The notes under the pieces are model-generated. The model saw only the letters and a list, made by a program, of their open reading frames with translations, had not been told where the DNA came from and ran no database searches. Source: Candidatus Schekmanbacteria bacterium (lineage in GTDB: Bacteria; CSSED10-310; JACPHN01). From it: a stretch of 64,000 nt of DNA. Both the position numbers and the translations under genes were made by a program. The stretch spans positions 1 through 64,000 of the forward strand of contig JACPHN010000114.1 of the NCBI GenBank assembly GCA_016188575.1, read 5' to 3'. This document shows positions 7,744 through 17,525 of the stretch, one piece after another (the stretch's first letter is position 1; each line of letters begins with the position of its first letter).

Positions 7744-9330
7744 ATGACTGTCGATGGCGTAAACAATACCTCCCCCGCCCAACCCACCTCCTATACCCCC
7801 GCGAGCCTGCCCTCACAGCCGTCTGCGCCTCAGGCGCCCGCCGAGGAAGGCGACGCCACGGCAGCGCCCGCATCGTCACAGCCGACCGCTGCCGACACGA
7901 TGGAGGACACAGACGGCGCCGGCCGCGCGGCGGTGTCACCGGCATCCGAGCAGCAAGCGCGGCGCTTCGCCGAGCGCCCACGAAAATCGGAAGACGCCGG
8001 TTCCGCAGACCAAGAGCCGAGCTCGGGGCCGGCAAACGTGCAGCAACTGGCCGCCAAGGCACGCCGCGGTGCACAGGTCCGACCGAAATCAGCGCCGGCG
8101 CCCGGTACCGACCGCCAGACACCCGTCGACGCCGCCGACCTGAGAAAGCGGTACGACAAGTTTGTGCAGGATTCGGGAGGACCGTCCGCGACGCCATCCA
8201 GAGATGCCGCGTGGCTGGGCACGGCGTACGGCATCAACGACCCGACCAGCCGCGCCCAGCTCGACGAAGCCATGAAGCACGTTAGCCCATACCTGGCAAG
8301 TCAGGAGCGCGCTCAGGTCTATGCGCGCCTGGTTGACCTGACGCGACAGGGCAAGCTGGATTGGGTAGGACGCGCGATGAGCGGCGACGTCAAGGGCCAC
8401 GCGATCAACACGCTGATCGCCAGTCCGGGTACCGCCGATGCGGTGCACAAGATGGTGAGCAACAGCGCGTTTCACAACCAACTGGTAAGTACGAACGCGC
8501 AGAAGGCGCTCATCACCGCGGCAGGCCTCCGCGGCGAAAAGGCCAACAATCTCCTGCAGCAATCCGCGTTTCGGACGGCGCCTTATCCCGAGAAAATGCG
8601 CATCGTACGCGCCTTGATGCTCAGCGGCACATGGGACGGGAGCGATGTCGCCGGCCTGCGCAAATTGACGGCGGAGCTGCCGGCAAAGCTGCAATCCGCC
8701 AGGGATGCCAAACCGTTTCTGGGTCGCGGGCCCATCATGAAAGATATCGCGACCGAGCTCACGCTGAAACCGTGGGCGCTCTACGCGCTCGACCGCAAGA
8801 CCCAGACCGGCCTGGTCGGCGAGCTCTTCGATCGCTTCGCCAGCGGCGACGCTGCGCGTTCGAGAGCGGACGAGCACCACGCGCTGCGCGGCGCCTTCTC
8901 CGCGCTCAAGAATGACAACCCGGCGCTCTACCGCGCTACGATCGGCGGCGCGCTGCGGCAGGCCGGGGCCGTGGATCCTACTTCGCAACTGTACTCTCTG
9001 GGCGGAGGCGCCGGCGCCGACGTCGTCACCAGGCTCCTCGCCAAGAAGTTCGGAGGTCCGGCCGCGGAGCTGGCAGGGCCGGTGGTCAGCGGCCTCTTCG
9101 GCGGCGGCGCTTCGGCCGCAGGCGGCAGCAGCTCGAGCGCCGCACTGCGGGATGCCTACTTGACTTATATCGTCAGCGGCGTGCTGACCATGGCGGGCGC
9201 ACCCGGAATCATGGGCATTCTCGGGACGGTGCCGTTCGAGCTCGCCAATCTCTTCGCCCGCAACTCCAACATCAAGCGCGGGGCGCAACAATACATGCTG
9301 TCCGACCCGAGCATCAACCCGTTCGCGTGA
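7744..9330 (+). CDS. Unknown protein with Ser/Pro/Ala-rich N-terminus and Gly-rich hydrophobic C-terminus
   Basis: A 528-residue protein. AGGAG lies seven bases before the ATG. Residues 1-130 are disordered, rich in Ser, Pro, Ala and Thr, with no cleavable signal peptide. Residues 135-390 look helical and soluble. Residues 410-500 include Gly/Ala-rich hydrophobic stretches, among them a serine cluster and a segment (YLTYIVSGVLTMAGAPGIMG) that could insert in a membrane. I do not recognise the family. The plan of a disordered Ser/Pro-rich start, a helical body and an amphipathic Gly-rich segment is reminiscent of type III secreted or translocator-like proteins, but no secretion genes are in the window. 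It stands alone, followed by IS remains. Confidence 0.7.
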   Translation: MTVDGVNNTSPAQPTSYTPASLPSQPSAPQAPAEEGDATAAPASSQPTAADTMEDTDGAGRAAVSPASEQQARRFAERPRKSEDAGSADQEPSSGPANVQQLAAKARRGAQVRPKSAPAPGTDRQTPVDAADLRKRYDKFVQDSGGPSATPSRDAAWLGTAYGINDPTSRAQLDEAMKHVSPYLASQERAQVYARLVDLTRQGKLDWVGRAMSGDVKGHAINTLIASPGTADAVHKMVSNSAFHNQLVSTNAQKALITAAGLRGEKANNLLQQSAFRTAPYPEKMRIVRALMLSGTWDGSDVAGLRKLTAELPAKLQSARDAKPFLGRGPIMKDIATELTLKPWALYALDRKTQTGLVGELFDRFASGDAARSRADEHHALRGAFSALKNDNPALYRATIGGALRQAGAVDPTSQLYSLGGGAGADVVTRLLAKKFGGPAAELAGPVVSGLFGGGASAAGGSSSSAALRDAYLTYIVSGVLTMAGAPGIMGILGTVPFELANLFARNSNIKRGAQQYMLSDPSINPFA

Positions 9331-9571
9331 CCTGAATTGCACAGGTCGTGCGTGCAAAGACACCCCCGGCTATGAAAGCTGGGCGGGCTCGGCGTACAGT
9401 ACCGGGCGAGGAGAGTCCGCGCGATGGTCGAGTGGATTATGGTAGCTCGTCCCGTTCCCGAATTGGACCCGCGCCCTGGAGCACGTACCCCCGGTTGGCT
9501 CGCAGTGGTGGCCTGGTGGCCGCACCGGTGAACGTATGGTAATCCGAACCTGCCCACCAAGGAGGATGGAC
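9331..9571 (+). other. Non-coding left part of IS110-type element (candidate bridge-RNA region)
   Basis: About 240 bases without a convincing gene, immediately upstream of the IS110-type transposase start. The stretch contains a tandem eight-base repeat (TGGTGGCC twice, near 9506-9521). In intact IS110-group elements the left non-coding end encodes the bridge RNA, so this is where one would look. No boundary or RNA fold could be established by reading, and the element is defective anyway. Confidence 0.3.
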
Positions 9572-10483
9572 ATGGTGGTCTTCGAGGCGACGCGGACTCG
9601 ACTCGCGCTTCGAGGTGGTCATCGCGTTTGCGTCAGGAGGTCAGGCCCTGATCGGAGCCATTGTCGCACGGGTGGCGGGTCTGGATGTTCATCGCAAGAC
9701 TGCGGGACTGGAAATCTACGTAGTGAATGCCTATCACGTCAAGAAGGTCCCTGGAAGAAGGACCGATATCTCCGATAGCGAATGGTTAGCGGAGCTGGGT
9801 AGATGCGGGCTGGTACTGCCGAGCTTCATCGCACCCAAGGATCTGCGGGACCTTCAAGCGCTGACCCGCTATCGGCAGAAGCTGGTTGCGACGGCAGCGT
9901 CGGAAAGGAACCGCGTGCACAAGTTGCTCGACGCCTGCGGGATTCGTCTGGGGGCGGTCGTCGGCGACATCCAGGGCAAGACCGCCAAGCAGATGGTCCA
10001 GGAGATAATCGAAGGCGAGAAGACTCCCGAGGAGATCGCCAAGATCAGTCATGGAAGACTTCGGGCGCCCGACGAAGTGCTCGTGGCGGCACTCGAGGGC
10101 CAGGTTGGCGATCAGCATCGGTTTGTCCTGCGGACGCTCGAGCGACACCTCGCCTGGCTGGATCGGGAGCTGGCCGACATCGAAGATCAGATCGTTGCGG
10201 CCATGGAGCCGTACCAGGAGCAATGGCATGTATTGGTCAGTTCCACGGTGTCTACGCGGGGCTCGTGATCCGCCGGGGGCACAAGCGAGCGGTGGTGGCC
10301 GTGGGACACAAGCTCTTGGAGGTGATCTACAGCGTTCTTGTCAATCGGCGTCCGTACGTCGATCCGACCGTGGACTATGAAGCGGCGATGGTAAAAAGGA
10401 ACGCGCCGCGATGGTTGCGGATGCTCAAGGAATACGGGTACTTGGTTTCCACGGCCGCATCGCCTGCCGAGGCGACAGCGTAG
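9572..10483 (+). pseudogene. IS110-family transposase, broken by frameshift and internal deletion
   Basis: A good ribosome site (AAGGAGG) precedes ATG 9572, and the protein opens with MVVFEATRTR, a typical IS110 start. The frame then shifts near 9600. The N-terminal DEDD-type region continues in another frame (GLDVHRKT, then a helical region RKLVATAASERNRVHKLL near 9880) until about 10240. There the frame changes again and jumps to the IS110 C-terminal end (RRGHKRAVVAVGHKLL). The central catalytic-serine region, roughly 100 residues in relatives, is missing. Two lesions make the copy inactive. It is adjacent to dispersed repeat A and the Rhs gene, consistent with a plastic region. Confidence 0.82.
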
Positions 10484-10514
10484 TCGCTTTGCGCCCCGAA
10501 TCGCCCAGCTTTTT

Positions 10515-10532
10515 CTACGACTCGGGTCGTAG
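10515..10532. other. Short perfect hairpin after IS110 remnant
   Basis: CTACGAC, a four-base loop TCGG, then GTCGTAG. It comes 31 bases after the transposase remnant. The T-run lies on the 5' side of the stem on the plus strand, so it does not look like a plus-strand terminator. It may belong to the IS right end. Confidence 0.4.
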
Positions 10533-10564
10533 CAGGTGGGGTGTCTTTATCACCTCTCGCCCAA

Positions 10565-10733
10565 CCCCACGCCGTTCGGGTGAACGTTGCCGAGGCGCCC
10601 CACGCCAGTTGGAGACGGCCGCGGCAACCGCCGAGACCATGGATCTCCCACCGACGCCACTTTTCGGGGGCTTGACGGGCCTCGGATGACCCGGTAGGCT
10701 TGCAGCCATGAATCGGCCGAGAATCCAACCGCC
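10565..10733 (+). repeat. Dispersed repeat A (upstream of Rhs gene)
   Basis: The copy runs from CCCCACGCCGTTCGGGTG to CCAACCGCC. It matches repeat B at 15536-15793 nearly base for base, except that B has 89 extra bases after the first 18. The 3' 55 bases also match repeat C at 16769-16824. All three copies lie just upstream of a gene in the same orientation. A and B bracket the Rhs/YD gene pair as direct repeats about 5 kb apart. Confidence 0.85.
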
Positions 10734-10797
10734 TGTAGACTATAGACGGCCGGCATCGCCACTCCGGTGTACTACTGAGCCGGGAGGTTGCGCCAAG

Positions 10798-13700
10798 ATG
10801 CCAAAGCCATTCCTGGGTTTACGAGACAATCCACACGGTCGCTTGATCCTGCTTGTGATCCCGAGCGTCGGCCTGGTCCTGGCAGCGCTTCTCCCGGAGC
10901 TGACCGCGCCGCGGCAGGCCCGCGCCGATATCCTCTACGAAGAGCCGTTCTCTGGAGCCAACGTCGACTGGCCGCGGACGGTCCCCGTCTTCGACCCGAT
11001 CTCGGCAGGCGATGGTGCCTATTACTTCAACAAGCGGCTGCTGGCCCTGGGAGGCCCCCTGCCGTTGAGCTTCGAGCTGTTCTACCGGTCGAGCCTGACG
11101 CACGTGAGAGAGGCGGCGTCGGTCCCCTCCCGCTTCTGGTGGCGTCCGTTCACCACGGGGTTCTACTCGAGCGCCCTCGCCTCGTTCCAGTTGCCCGACG
11201 GAGGCTACGTCTCCTTCAAGAAGTCGAACGGCGCCTGAGCGTTGATGACCGCCGCCGACACGTCCTGGTTCCTCGACAACGGCTCGGCCATCGGCTACGC
11301 GCTGCAGGAGACGACGAGCTTCTTCTACCTGATGGACCCGATCGACGAGCTGGTCTACATGTACCAGAAGTCGATGATCTATGTTGCCGGGGCGCGCATC
11401 GTGAAGATCGAGGATCGCAACGGCAACGCGCTTCTGTTCTCCTACCCGTCGACCAGCGATGACAGCGTGAAGACCATCACGGACGCTCTGGGCAATCGGT
11501 CGCTTGCCCTGGCCTATGGGGTTGTTGGGGGCAAGATCTTCCTGCAAGAGGTCACGGATCAGAATGGCCGGCAAGTGACGCTCGACTACGAGGCCGCGGG
11601 TGCAGACAACGTGAACCAGCCCACTCTGCGCTCGGTGACCGACGCGCTGGGCAACATGACCACCTTCAACTACACCTTCGCCCAGGATTGCATCGGCAAT
11701 CGGCGACTCCCGCTGGGCAACACGCCCTATGTCCAGGCCTACGGGAACGTCACGCTCAGCGGTTCGACGATGCCCCGCGTCACGTCGCGGACGGATGCCT
11801 ACAACCAGGGTGCGACGCTCTCCTACGAAGCGGCCGCCAACACGGTCACGGTGCAGGCAGCGGACGGCAGCAGCCAGTACGAGCATTTTAGCTGGCATGG
11901 CCACCCCAAGGTCGTCACCGACGCGAAGGGCAAGGCGACGCAGCTCACGAAGAACGAGCTGGAGCAGATCACCAGCATCACCGACCGGCTCGGTGGGGTC
12001 ACCTCCTTCACCTACCACGTCCCGACCGGCAAGCTCGCATCGGTCACCAACAGCAAGGGGGGGACGACGAGCCTCATCTACGTGGCCGAGGAGCAGACCT
12101 TCACCAATCCGATCAACGCCGAGAACGTCATGTTCACCTTCCACAACCTGGCGCGGACGGACTACGCGGACGGAACGAACGAGCAGTACACCCATGATGC
12201 AAAGGGAAACGTGACGGTCTTCACCGACCGAGCCGGGAAGGGCTGGACGTACAACTACAACTGGGACGGACAGGTGGCCGTCGCGGCGAACCCCTATGCC
12301 GGAGCCCGGTCGTTCCTCTACAACGCCGATAGTACGCTGGCGTCGAGCGGCGGGACAGGCCTCCAGAGAACGACCTACGCCTACGACGGCTACAGGCGGC
12401 TGCAGAACATCACCCATCCGGACGCGACGGTCGTCGAGCTCGCCTACGACCTCGACGATCGGATCACCTCGCTCATCGACGAGCGCGGGAACACGACCAC
12501 GTTCGCCTACGATGCGAACGGCAACCTCACCTCCACGACCGACCCTGTCGACATGGTCCGCACGCTGACCTACGACCTGCTCGATCGGGCGGCCACGGCC
12601 GTCGATCGTCTGGGCAAGACGACGACGTATGCGTACGACGCGCGAGGCCGCCCGGCCTCGACGACCGACCCCACCGGCGTGGTGACGACCTCCGGGTACG
12701 ATCCCCGCAGCACCGACTCGCGCCTCTGGCTGGACAGCATCAGCCACGGCGGGCAGACCTGGCGCGTGGGCTACGACCTGGAGGGGCTGCCTATCGCCGT
12801 GACCACGCCGCTCAACCACACGACGACCTACCAGCGCGATGCGCTGGGCTTCGTGGTCGGCGAGACCAACCCGCTGAACCAGGCCGCGACCTACACCCGG
12901 GATGCGTTGAGCCGCGTGACCGGTGTCACCGACCCGCTTGGCCGGAGCACCGGCTATGTCTACGACGCCAGAGGCCTGCTCGGCGGGGTCACCCTGCCAG
13001 TAGTCGGGTCGCTTGGTTTCCAACGCGATGATATGGGACTCGTGACCCAGGTCACGGACTTCAACGCGCAGGCGTGGACGTACGGCTACACCGTGCTCGG
13101 GTGGCTGGAGAGCCATACCGACCCACTGGGGCGAAGCTGGCAGCTCAACTACGACAGCCGCGAGCGCTTGAGTCAGACGACGTATCCTGACGGGACGACG
13201 TTGATGCGCAGCTACGACGCTGCGAACAACCTCACCCTGCGGCAGTACTCGGGAGGCCCAGATATCCCGATGGCCTACGACACGCTCAACCGCCCGACCT
13301 CGACAACGGGTCTTCAGCTCGAGTACGACGCCGAGGCCCGGGTGACCAGCACGCGGGACGACGTCGCTTTCGGGTCCACCTACGATGACGCGGGACGGCT
13401 CAAGACGGCGACCTACAACAACGGGGCGCTCACCGTGACCTACGCCTATCGCGCGGCCGATGGGCTGCTGAGCGGGGTGAGCGACAACGTGTCGGGAGCG
13501 ACGCTCGCCTTCAGCTACGACGCCGACCACCGCCTGACCGGGATCACGCGCTCGAGCGGCGTCAACGCGGCCTACGCCTACGACGACGGCGACCGCCTGA
13601 CGCGCATTCAGGAAGGCACGATCCTCGACCTGCAGTACACGCTGGACCCCGCGGGTCAGGTCACCCGGTTGCAGATGGATGCGCCGCTGGAGCCGGCGGC

Positions 13701-14985
13701 GAGCATCGAGACCGAGACCACGACCTTCCAGTACGACGCGGCATCGCAGGCCAGCACGAGCGGCTACGGCTACGACCAGCGCGGGAGGCTCACTCAGGCC
13801 CCGGGTCTGCAACTGGCCTGGGATGGCGCCTCCCGTCTCACCGCGGTCAATGCCGCCACGCTCGCCTACAATGGCCTGGGTGACCTGACGACGCGCACGG
13901 AGAGCGGCACGACGACCCACTACTACTACAACTATGCCATCGCCCTGCATCCCACCGTGGCCGAGCGCCGTGAGGGCGGCCAGTTCCTGCGCTACTATGT
14001 CTGGGCGCCCACCGGGGCGCTACTGTACGCGATCGACGCTGCGACCCAGCAGCCGCTCTTCTACCACTTCGACCGCGGCGGGTCCACACTGGCGCTGACC
14101 GGCGGGAGCGGCGCGGTGAGCGACGCGTACGCCTACGACCCCTACGGTCGGCTGCTCGCGCACACCGGCAGCAGCACGCAGCCGTTCACCTTCGTGGGCA
14201 GGTGGGGAGTGCGGCAGGATGGCTCGGCCCTGTACCACATGCGGGCTCGCTACTACCACGCGACCACCGCGCGCTTCCTCACGCGGGCGCCGGAGATGCG
14301 CGCCGAGGTGCCTCCGGCGGAAGCGCGCGAGGCGAACCCCTACCTCTACGCTCGGAACAACCCGGTGAGCATCATCGATCCTCTGGGACTGCCGGATTTC
14401 AGTGACCTCGAAGCATTCGGGCCAGACGTCACCGCGTTCAGCGCGATCTCCTACGGCAACACCCCCAGGGATCCGTGGTCTAAGGCCACCATGCAGGAAC
14501 GAAGCGACTTCATCCAGTGGCTGATCGCCAACAAGCGCGCGGGTGGTCCGATCGAGTACGTGCAAAATGGCCTGGCCCAGCTACCGCTCCTCAGCTTCGA
14601 AGGACAGGTGGCGGTCATGGACCGTCTGGCGGAGTTCTTTCGCATGACGAGCCAGACACACGACGTCAACGAGTCCTATGAGATGGCCGAAGAGGTTCGC
14701 GCGCATATGGAGGCCTACTTCCAGTTCTGGTTGCTGGCCAGGGCGTCCCTGGGCGGCAAGGCTCCCGTCGCGCAGCCGGTCGCGCCGGCGACGGTGATCG
14801 GCAGCCGCGAGTCCTTGGCGAAGCTCTCCCCCCTTCGGCTGCTGGGCTTCAAGGTGGGAGGGGACAACGTGGGAGCGGGGGTACCTCCCGAAACGATGAT
14901 GGCGAAGCCACGCGAGTATCGGAACCCGGAGGGCACGCCACCCACTCCTATTCAGGATACGTCCGCCTTCAGCGTGCTCCCATAG
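10798..14985 (+). pseudogene. Rhs/YD-repeat protein gene interrupted by one in-frame TGA
   Basis: ATG 10798 follows a GGGAGG ribosome site and opens a signal-peptide-like segment (hydrophobic residues 16-34, then a basic and Ala-rich end). The frame continues into an Rhs N-terminal region and meets TGA at 11236-11238, then stays open in the same frame to 14985. Without the stop the protein would be about 1395 residues. The long part holds many YD repeats (typically Y-D-xx-G-R/N-L) and the Rhs core end LYHMRARYY plus DPLGLPDF, followed by a 200-residue variable tip with no recognised toxin domain. Restart at ATG 11245 is possible but has no ribosome site and would lose the signal peptide. Functions of the family include contact toxins and surface shells. 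Confidence 0.8.
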
Positions 14986-15058
14986 GCGCGAAGAGCCACG
15001 CGCCGGAGTCCCGGCTCGGGCACGGCGATGGAGTAGGCAGGCAGTGGAGGAAAGTACC

Positions 15059-15361
15059 ATGCGATCGATCAAGATGCGGGGGCTGGTCGCCCTCGGAGCA
15101 GTGCTGTTCGTAGGGTGGTGCGGCGCGGTGCTCGCCGGCACGGTGGACTACTCCTATGACGCGGCGGGGCGCCTGGTCGCGGTGACCTACGATGGTGCCA
15201 AAACGGTTGCCTACACCTATGATGCGGCCGGCAACCTGACCGAGCGCCGGGCCGGGGAAAGCGTGGTGCCGGCCCTCGGGGCGGTAGCCGTGGTGGCCGG
15301 GCTGGCCGCGCTTGGGGTAGTCAGGCTGCGGCGCATCCGGCGAGTCGGGCGAAACCGCTGA
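15059..15361 (+). CDS. Small exported YD-repeat protein with C-terminal sorting-type anchor
   Basis: A 100-residue protein. ATG 15059 is preceded by GGAGGAAAG. It has a signal peptide (basic start, hydrophobic to about residue 27), two YD repeats (DYSYDAAGRL and AYTYDAAGNL) and then VVPALG, a hydrophobic helix and a basic end RLRRIRR. That tripartite tail resembles IPTL-type C-terminal sorting signals. It lies 73 bases after the Rhs gene in the same direction, so it may be co-transcribed. It could be a minimal surface-anchored YD partner or a stub left by shrinkage of a longer Rhs gene. No sortase-like enzyme is in the window. Confidence 0.7.
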   Translation: MRSIKMRGLVALGAVLFVGWCGAVLAGTVDYSYDAAGRLVAVTYDGAKTVAYTYDAAGNLTERRAGESVVPALGAVAVVAGLAALGVVRLRRIRRVGRNR

Positions 15362-15535
15362 GCGGGGAGCGATCGGCGCTACGCGCGGGTGCCGTCGGCC
15401 TGGGCTATACGGCGCCGTTGCCAGCCCGGAGCACCCGCGGCACGAAGCCCGGCGCCCGGCGCCCGTCGCCCGGGTCCGGCGGTCCCGGCGGGGCTTGCAG
15501 GCGATCCTCCGTAATGATGACCACCACAGCATAGA

Positions 15536-15793
15536 CCCCACGCCGTTCGGGTGGCGCGTTTCCTGGCCGCTCCGTGAGCTTGTATCGCCAGGACGACGAA
15601 GGTTGCGCGGCCCATGCGCGGCGCATCCCCACGGACAAGTCGAACGTTGCCGAGGCGCCTCACGCCAGATGGAGACGGCCGCGGCAACCGCCGAGACCCT
15701 GGATCTCCCACTGACGCCACTTTTCGGGGGCTTGACGGGCCTCGGATGACCCGGTAGAGTGGCAGCCGTGAAGCGGCCGAAATTCCAACCGCC
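15536..15793 (+). repeat. Dispersed repeat B (upstream of BACON lipoprotein)
   Basis: The longest copy of the A/B/C family. It has the same 18-base start and the same 3' part as copy A, with 89 bases between them that A lacks (15554-15642). It lies in the 447-base gap after the small YD gene, ending 15 bases before the lipoprotein gene. Apart from this repeat I see nothing in that gap. Confidence 0.85.
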
Positions 15794-15808
15794 AGAAGCC
15801 CCGCGACG

Positions 15809-16699
15809 ATGCCGAAGCCGAGCTATCAGCGCGGCGCAACGGACGAGCGCATTACCGTGAAGGCGCCTGGGCGCAGGCGTATCCGGGGCGGTCTGGCCGG
15901 CCTGTTCTGTCTGGTGCTTCTTGTACTCGGGGCGACATCCTGCGACGACGGCGATCCGGCGCAGGCCAGGCTCTCGATTGTCGCCAGCATTGATTTCGGC
16001 GAGGCCGAAAAGACAGTTGCCGTAACGCTGTACAACGAGGGAAACGCGGCCGCAGACTGGACGGCAACGGCCGCCGCCTGCTCGTGGATTGTGGCCATCG
16101 CTCCAGCTTCCGGCCGGCTCGAAGGGGGGCGACCGCAGTCCATTCAGGTCCGGATCGACCGGACCGGGATGCCGATCGGCTCATACCAATGTGACATCAA
16201 GTTTGCTGCCGAAGGCACAACGGCGCGTAGTACGGTTGAGCTCACCGTGGGAACGCCCTGTCCGGAGGTACGGTTTCTCAACGCCCTTCGTTGGAACGAT
16301 ATCGGCGGCTTCTGTGCCGAGCTTCATGCGTGGGCCGAGAGCGATGGGAAGCTGTACGCAAATACCTTCGACTGGCAATCCACAACGGAAACGGCGTCGG
16401 CCTATCAGCGGCTGGCGGCTCTGTATACGGACCACTGCATGGCGAAGCTCTTCAACCTGTCCGCTTTTCTGAATCGCGGGGGGTGCAATGCCACCCAAGG
16501 ATCGGGGGAGGATTTTGCAGGGGAGCTCCTGCTGGAGCGCGGCAAGCGGTACACGCTCGTGCTCACTCTCAGCGGTTCCAGCCCGGCATTAGCGCTCGTG
16601 GACGACGGGACAGGCAGTCGGCTGAAGGTGGTCGCTGCCAACCCCAGGCCACGCGCCGATCAGGCCTGGCCCAACAGCTTGATCGCGCGAGAAAGCTGA
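15809..16699 (+). CDS. Lipoprotein with BACON-like immunoglobulin-type domain
   Basis: A 296-residue protein. A basic N-terminus (PGRRRIRG) and hydrophobic segment lead to the lipobox LGATSC, giving a lipidated Cys at about residue 45. Residues 60-150 read like a BACON/ASPM-type beta-sandwich: alternating beta strands with CSWIVAIAPASGRLEGG and an SYQCDIKF strand near its end. The remaining 140 residues contain several Cys and are not recognised. BACON domains usually bind surface polysaccharide or act as spacers in extracellular proteins, so an envelope role is likely. The start is not settled: no strong ribosome site precedes ATG 15809 within repeat B's downstream flank. Single gene, same direction as the Rhs pair. 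Confidence 0.7.
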   Translation: MPKPSYQRGATDERITVKAPGRRRIRGGLAGLFCLVLLVLGATSCDDGDPAQARLSIVASIDFGEAEKTVAVTLYNEGNAAADWTATAAACSWIVAIAPASGRLEGGRPQSIQVRIDRTGMPIGSYQCDIKFAAEGTTARSTVELTVGTPCPEVRFLNALRWNDIGGFCAELHAWAESDGKLYANTFDWQSTTETASAYQRLAALYTDHCMAKLFNLSAFLNRGGCNATQGSGEDFAGELLLERGKRYTLVLTLSGSSPALALVDDGTGSRLKVVAANPRPRADQAWPNSLIARES

Positions 16700-16768
16700 T
16701 TGGGACAGCCAGATCGTTGCGTGGGACAATCACCCAAGTCGTCGTCCCGCCCGGGCACGCATACGACA

Positions 16769-16824
16769 GGCCTCGGATGACCCGGTAGGCTTGCAGCCAT
16801 GAATCGGCCGCAAATCCAACCGCC
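16769..16824 (+). repeat. Dispersed repeat C (3' fragment, upstream of Uma2 gene)
   Basis: Fifty-six bases match the 3' end of repeats A and B, from GGCCTCGGATGACCCGG to CCAACCGCC. Only this terminal part is present. It sits 129 bases before the Uma2 gene. Confidence 0.8.
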
Positions 16825-16952
16825 TATAGCCATAGCCCCGCACGCGCCAGAAAGCTCCGCAGCTCGCCGCTCGGAGGCGCGAGGCGCCTCGTCGCGGCGG
16901 GTTGCCCGCCGCGCTATCTCCGGAGTATGCTTCCTGCAGGAGGTCGAGGCTC

Positions 16953-17525
16953 ATGACCCGCACGCTGACGCCCCTGATCCCGCCGGGACCGAGCCTGCTC
17001 ACCGTGGAGGACTGTCTCGAGCTGCCCAACGACGGCAAGCGCTACGAGATCATCGAGGGAGATCTCTACGAGACTCCGGCACCAGTGCCCTATCACCAGA
17101 TGGTCTCCAACCGCCTGCAGACGGCGCTGATCCTGGCCCTGCAGCGCACCGGCCGCGGCGAAGTGCTCAACGCCCCGATCGGCGTGATCCTTGATCGGCA
17201 CACCGTGGTACAACCCGACCTGATCTTCATCCGCCGCGAGCGGGCAGCCCTCATCGGCGAAACCGCCGTGAACGGGCCGCCGGACCTGGTCGTGGAGATC
17301 CTCTCACCGAGCACCCGGCGTACGGACCTCACGGCGAAGTCCCGGGTCTACGCGCGCTTCGAAGTGGAGTCCTACTGGATCGTCGATCCCAGGAAGAGGC
17401 GCCTTGAGCTGTATCGGCGGAACCGCGAGCAGTTCCGGCTCGTGGCCACGCAGCAGCCACCCGAAACCGTCTGCCCCGACGAGCTGCCGGGGCTGCAGAT
17501 CCCGCTGAGCGAGATCTTTCCCTGA
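16953..17525 (+). CDS. Uma2 family putative restriction endonuclease-fold protein
   Basis: A 190-residue protein of the Uma2/DUF820 family. ATG 16953 is chosen because CAGGAGG lies nine bases upstream and family members begin here (LTVEDCLELPNDGKRYEIIEG). PD-(D/E)xK landmarks are Asp in VVQPDLIFI (about residue 90), Glu in PDLVVEILSPST (about 116) and Lys in DLTAKSRVY (about 130), followed by YWIVDP. The length is typical. These proteins are abundant in cyanobacteria and many environmental bacteria, often near mobile DNA; their cellular role is poorly defined. It stands alone downstream of repeat C. Confidence 0.88.
   Translation: MTRTLTPLIPPGPSLLTVEDCLELPNDGKRYEIIEGDLYETPAPVPYHQMVSNRLQTALILALQRTGRGEVLNAPIGVILDRHTVVQPDLIFIRRERAALIGETAVNGPPDLVVEILSPSTRRTDLTAKSRVYARFEVESYWIVDPRKRRLELYRRNREQFRLVATQQPPETVCPDELPGLQIPLSEIFP

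Noticed and set aside
10515-10532. Hairpin considered as a terminator
   Set aside because: The T-run is on the wrong side of the stem for the plus strand, and no minus-strand gene ends here.
10708-10797. Upstream ATG (inside repeat A) as start of the Rhs gene
   Set aside because: It is carried by the dispersed repeat and lacks a ribosome site; ATG 10798 has GGGAGG and a direct signal peptide.
10819-13950. Very long open frame on the minus strand opposite the Rhs gene
   Set aside because: It is antisense to clear YD repeats. Its Arg/Gly/Val-rich repetitive composition is what the complement of YD codons gives, and it has no family motif.
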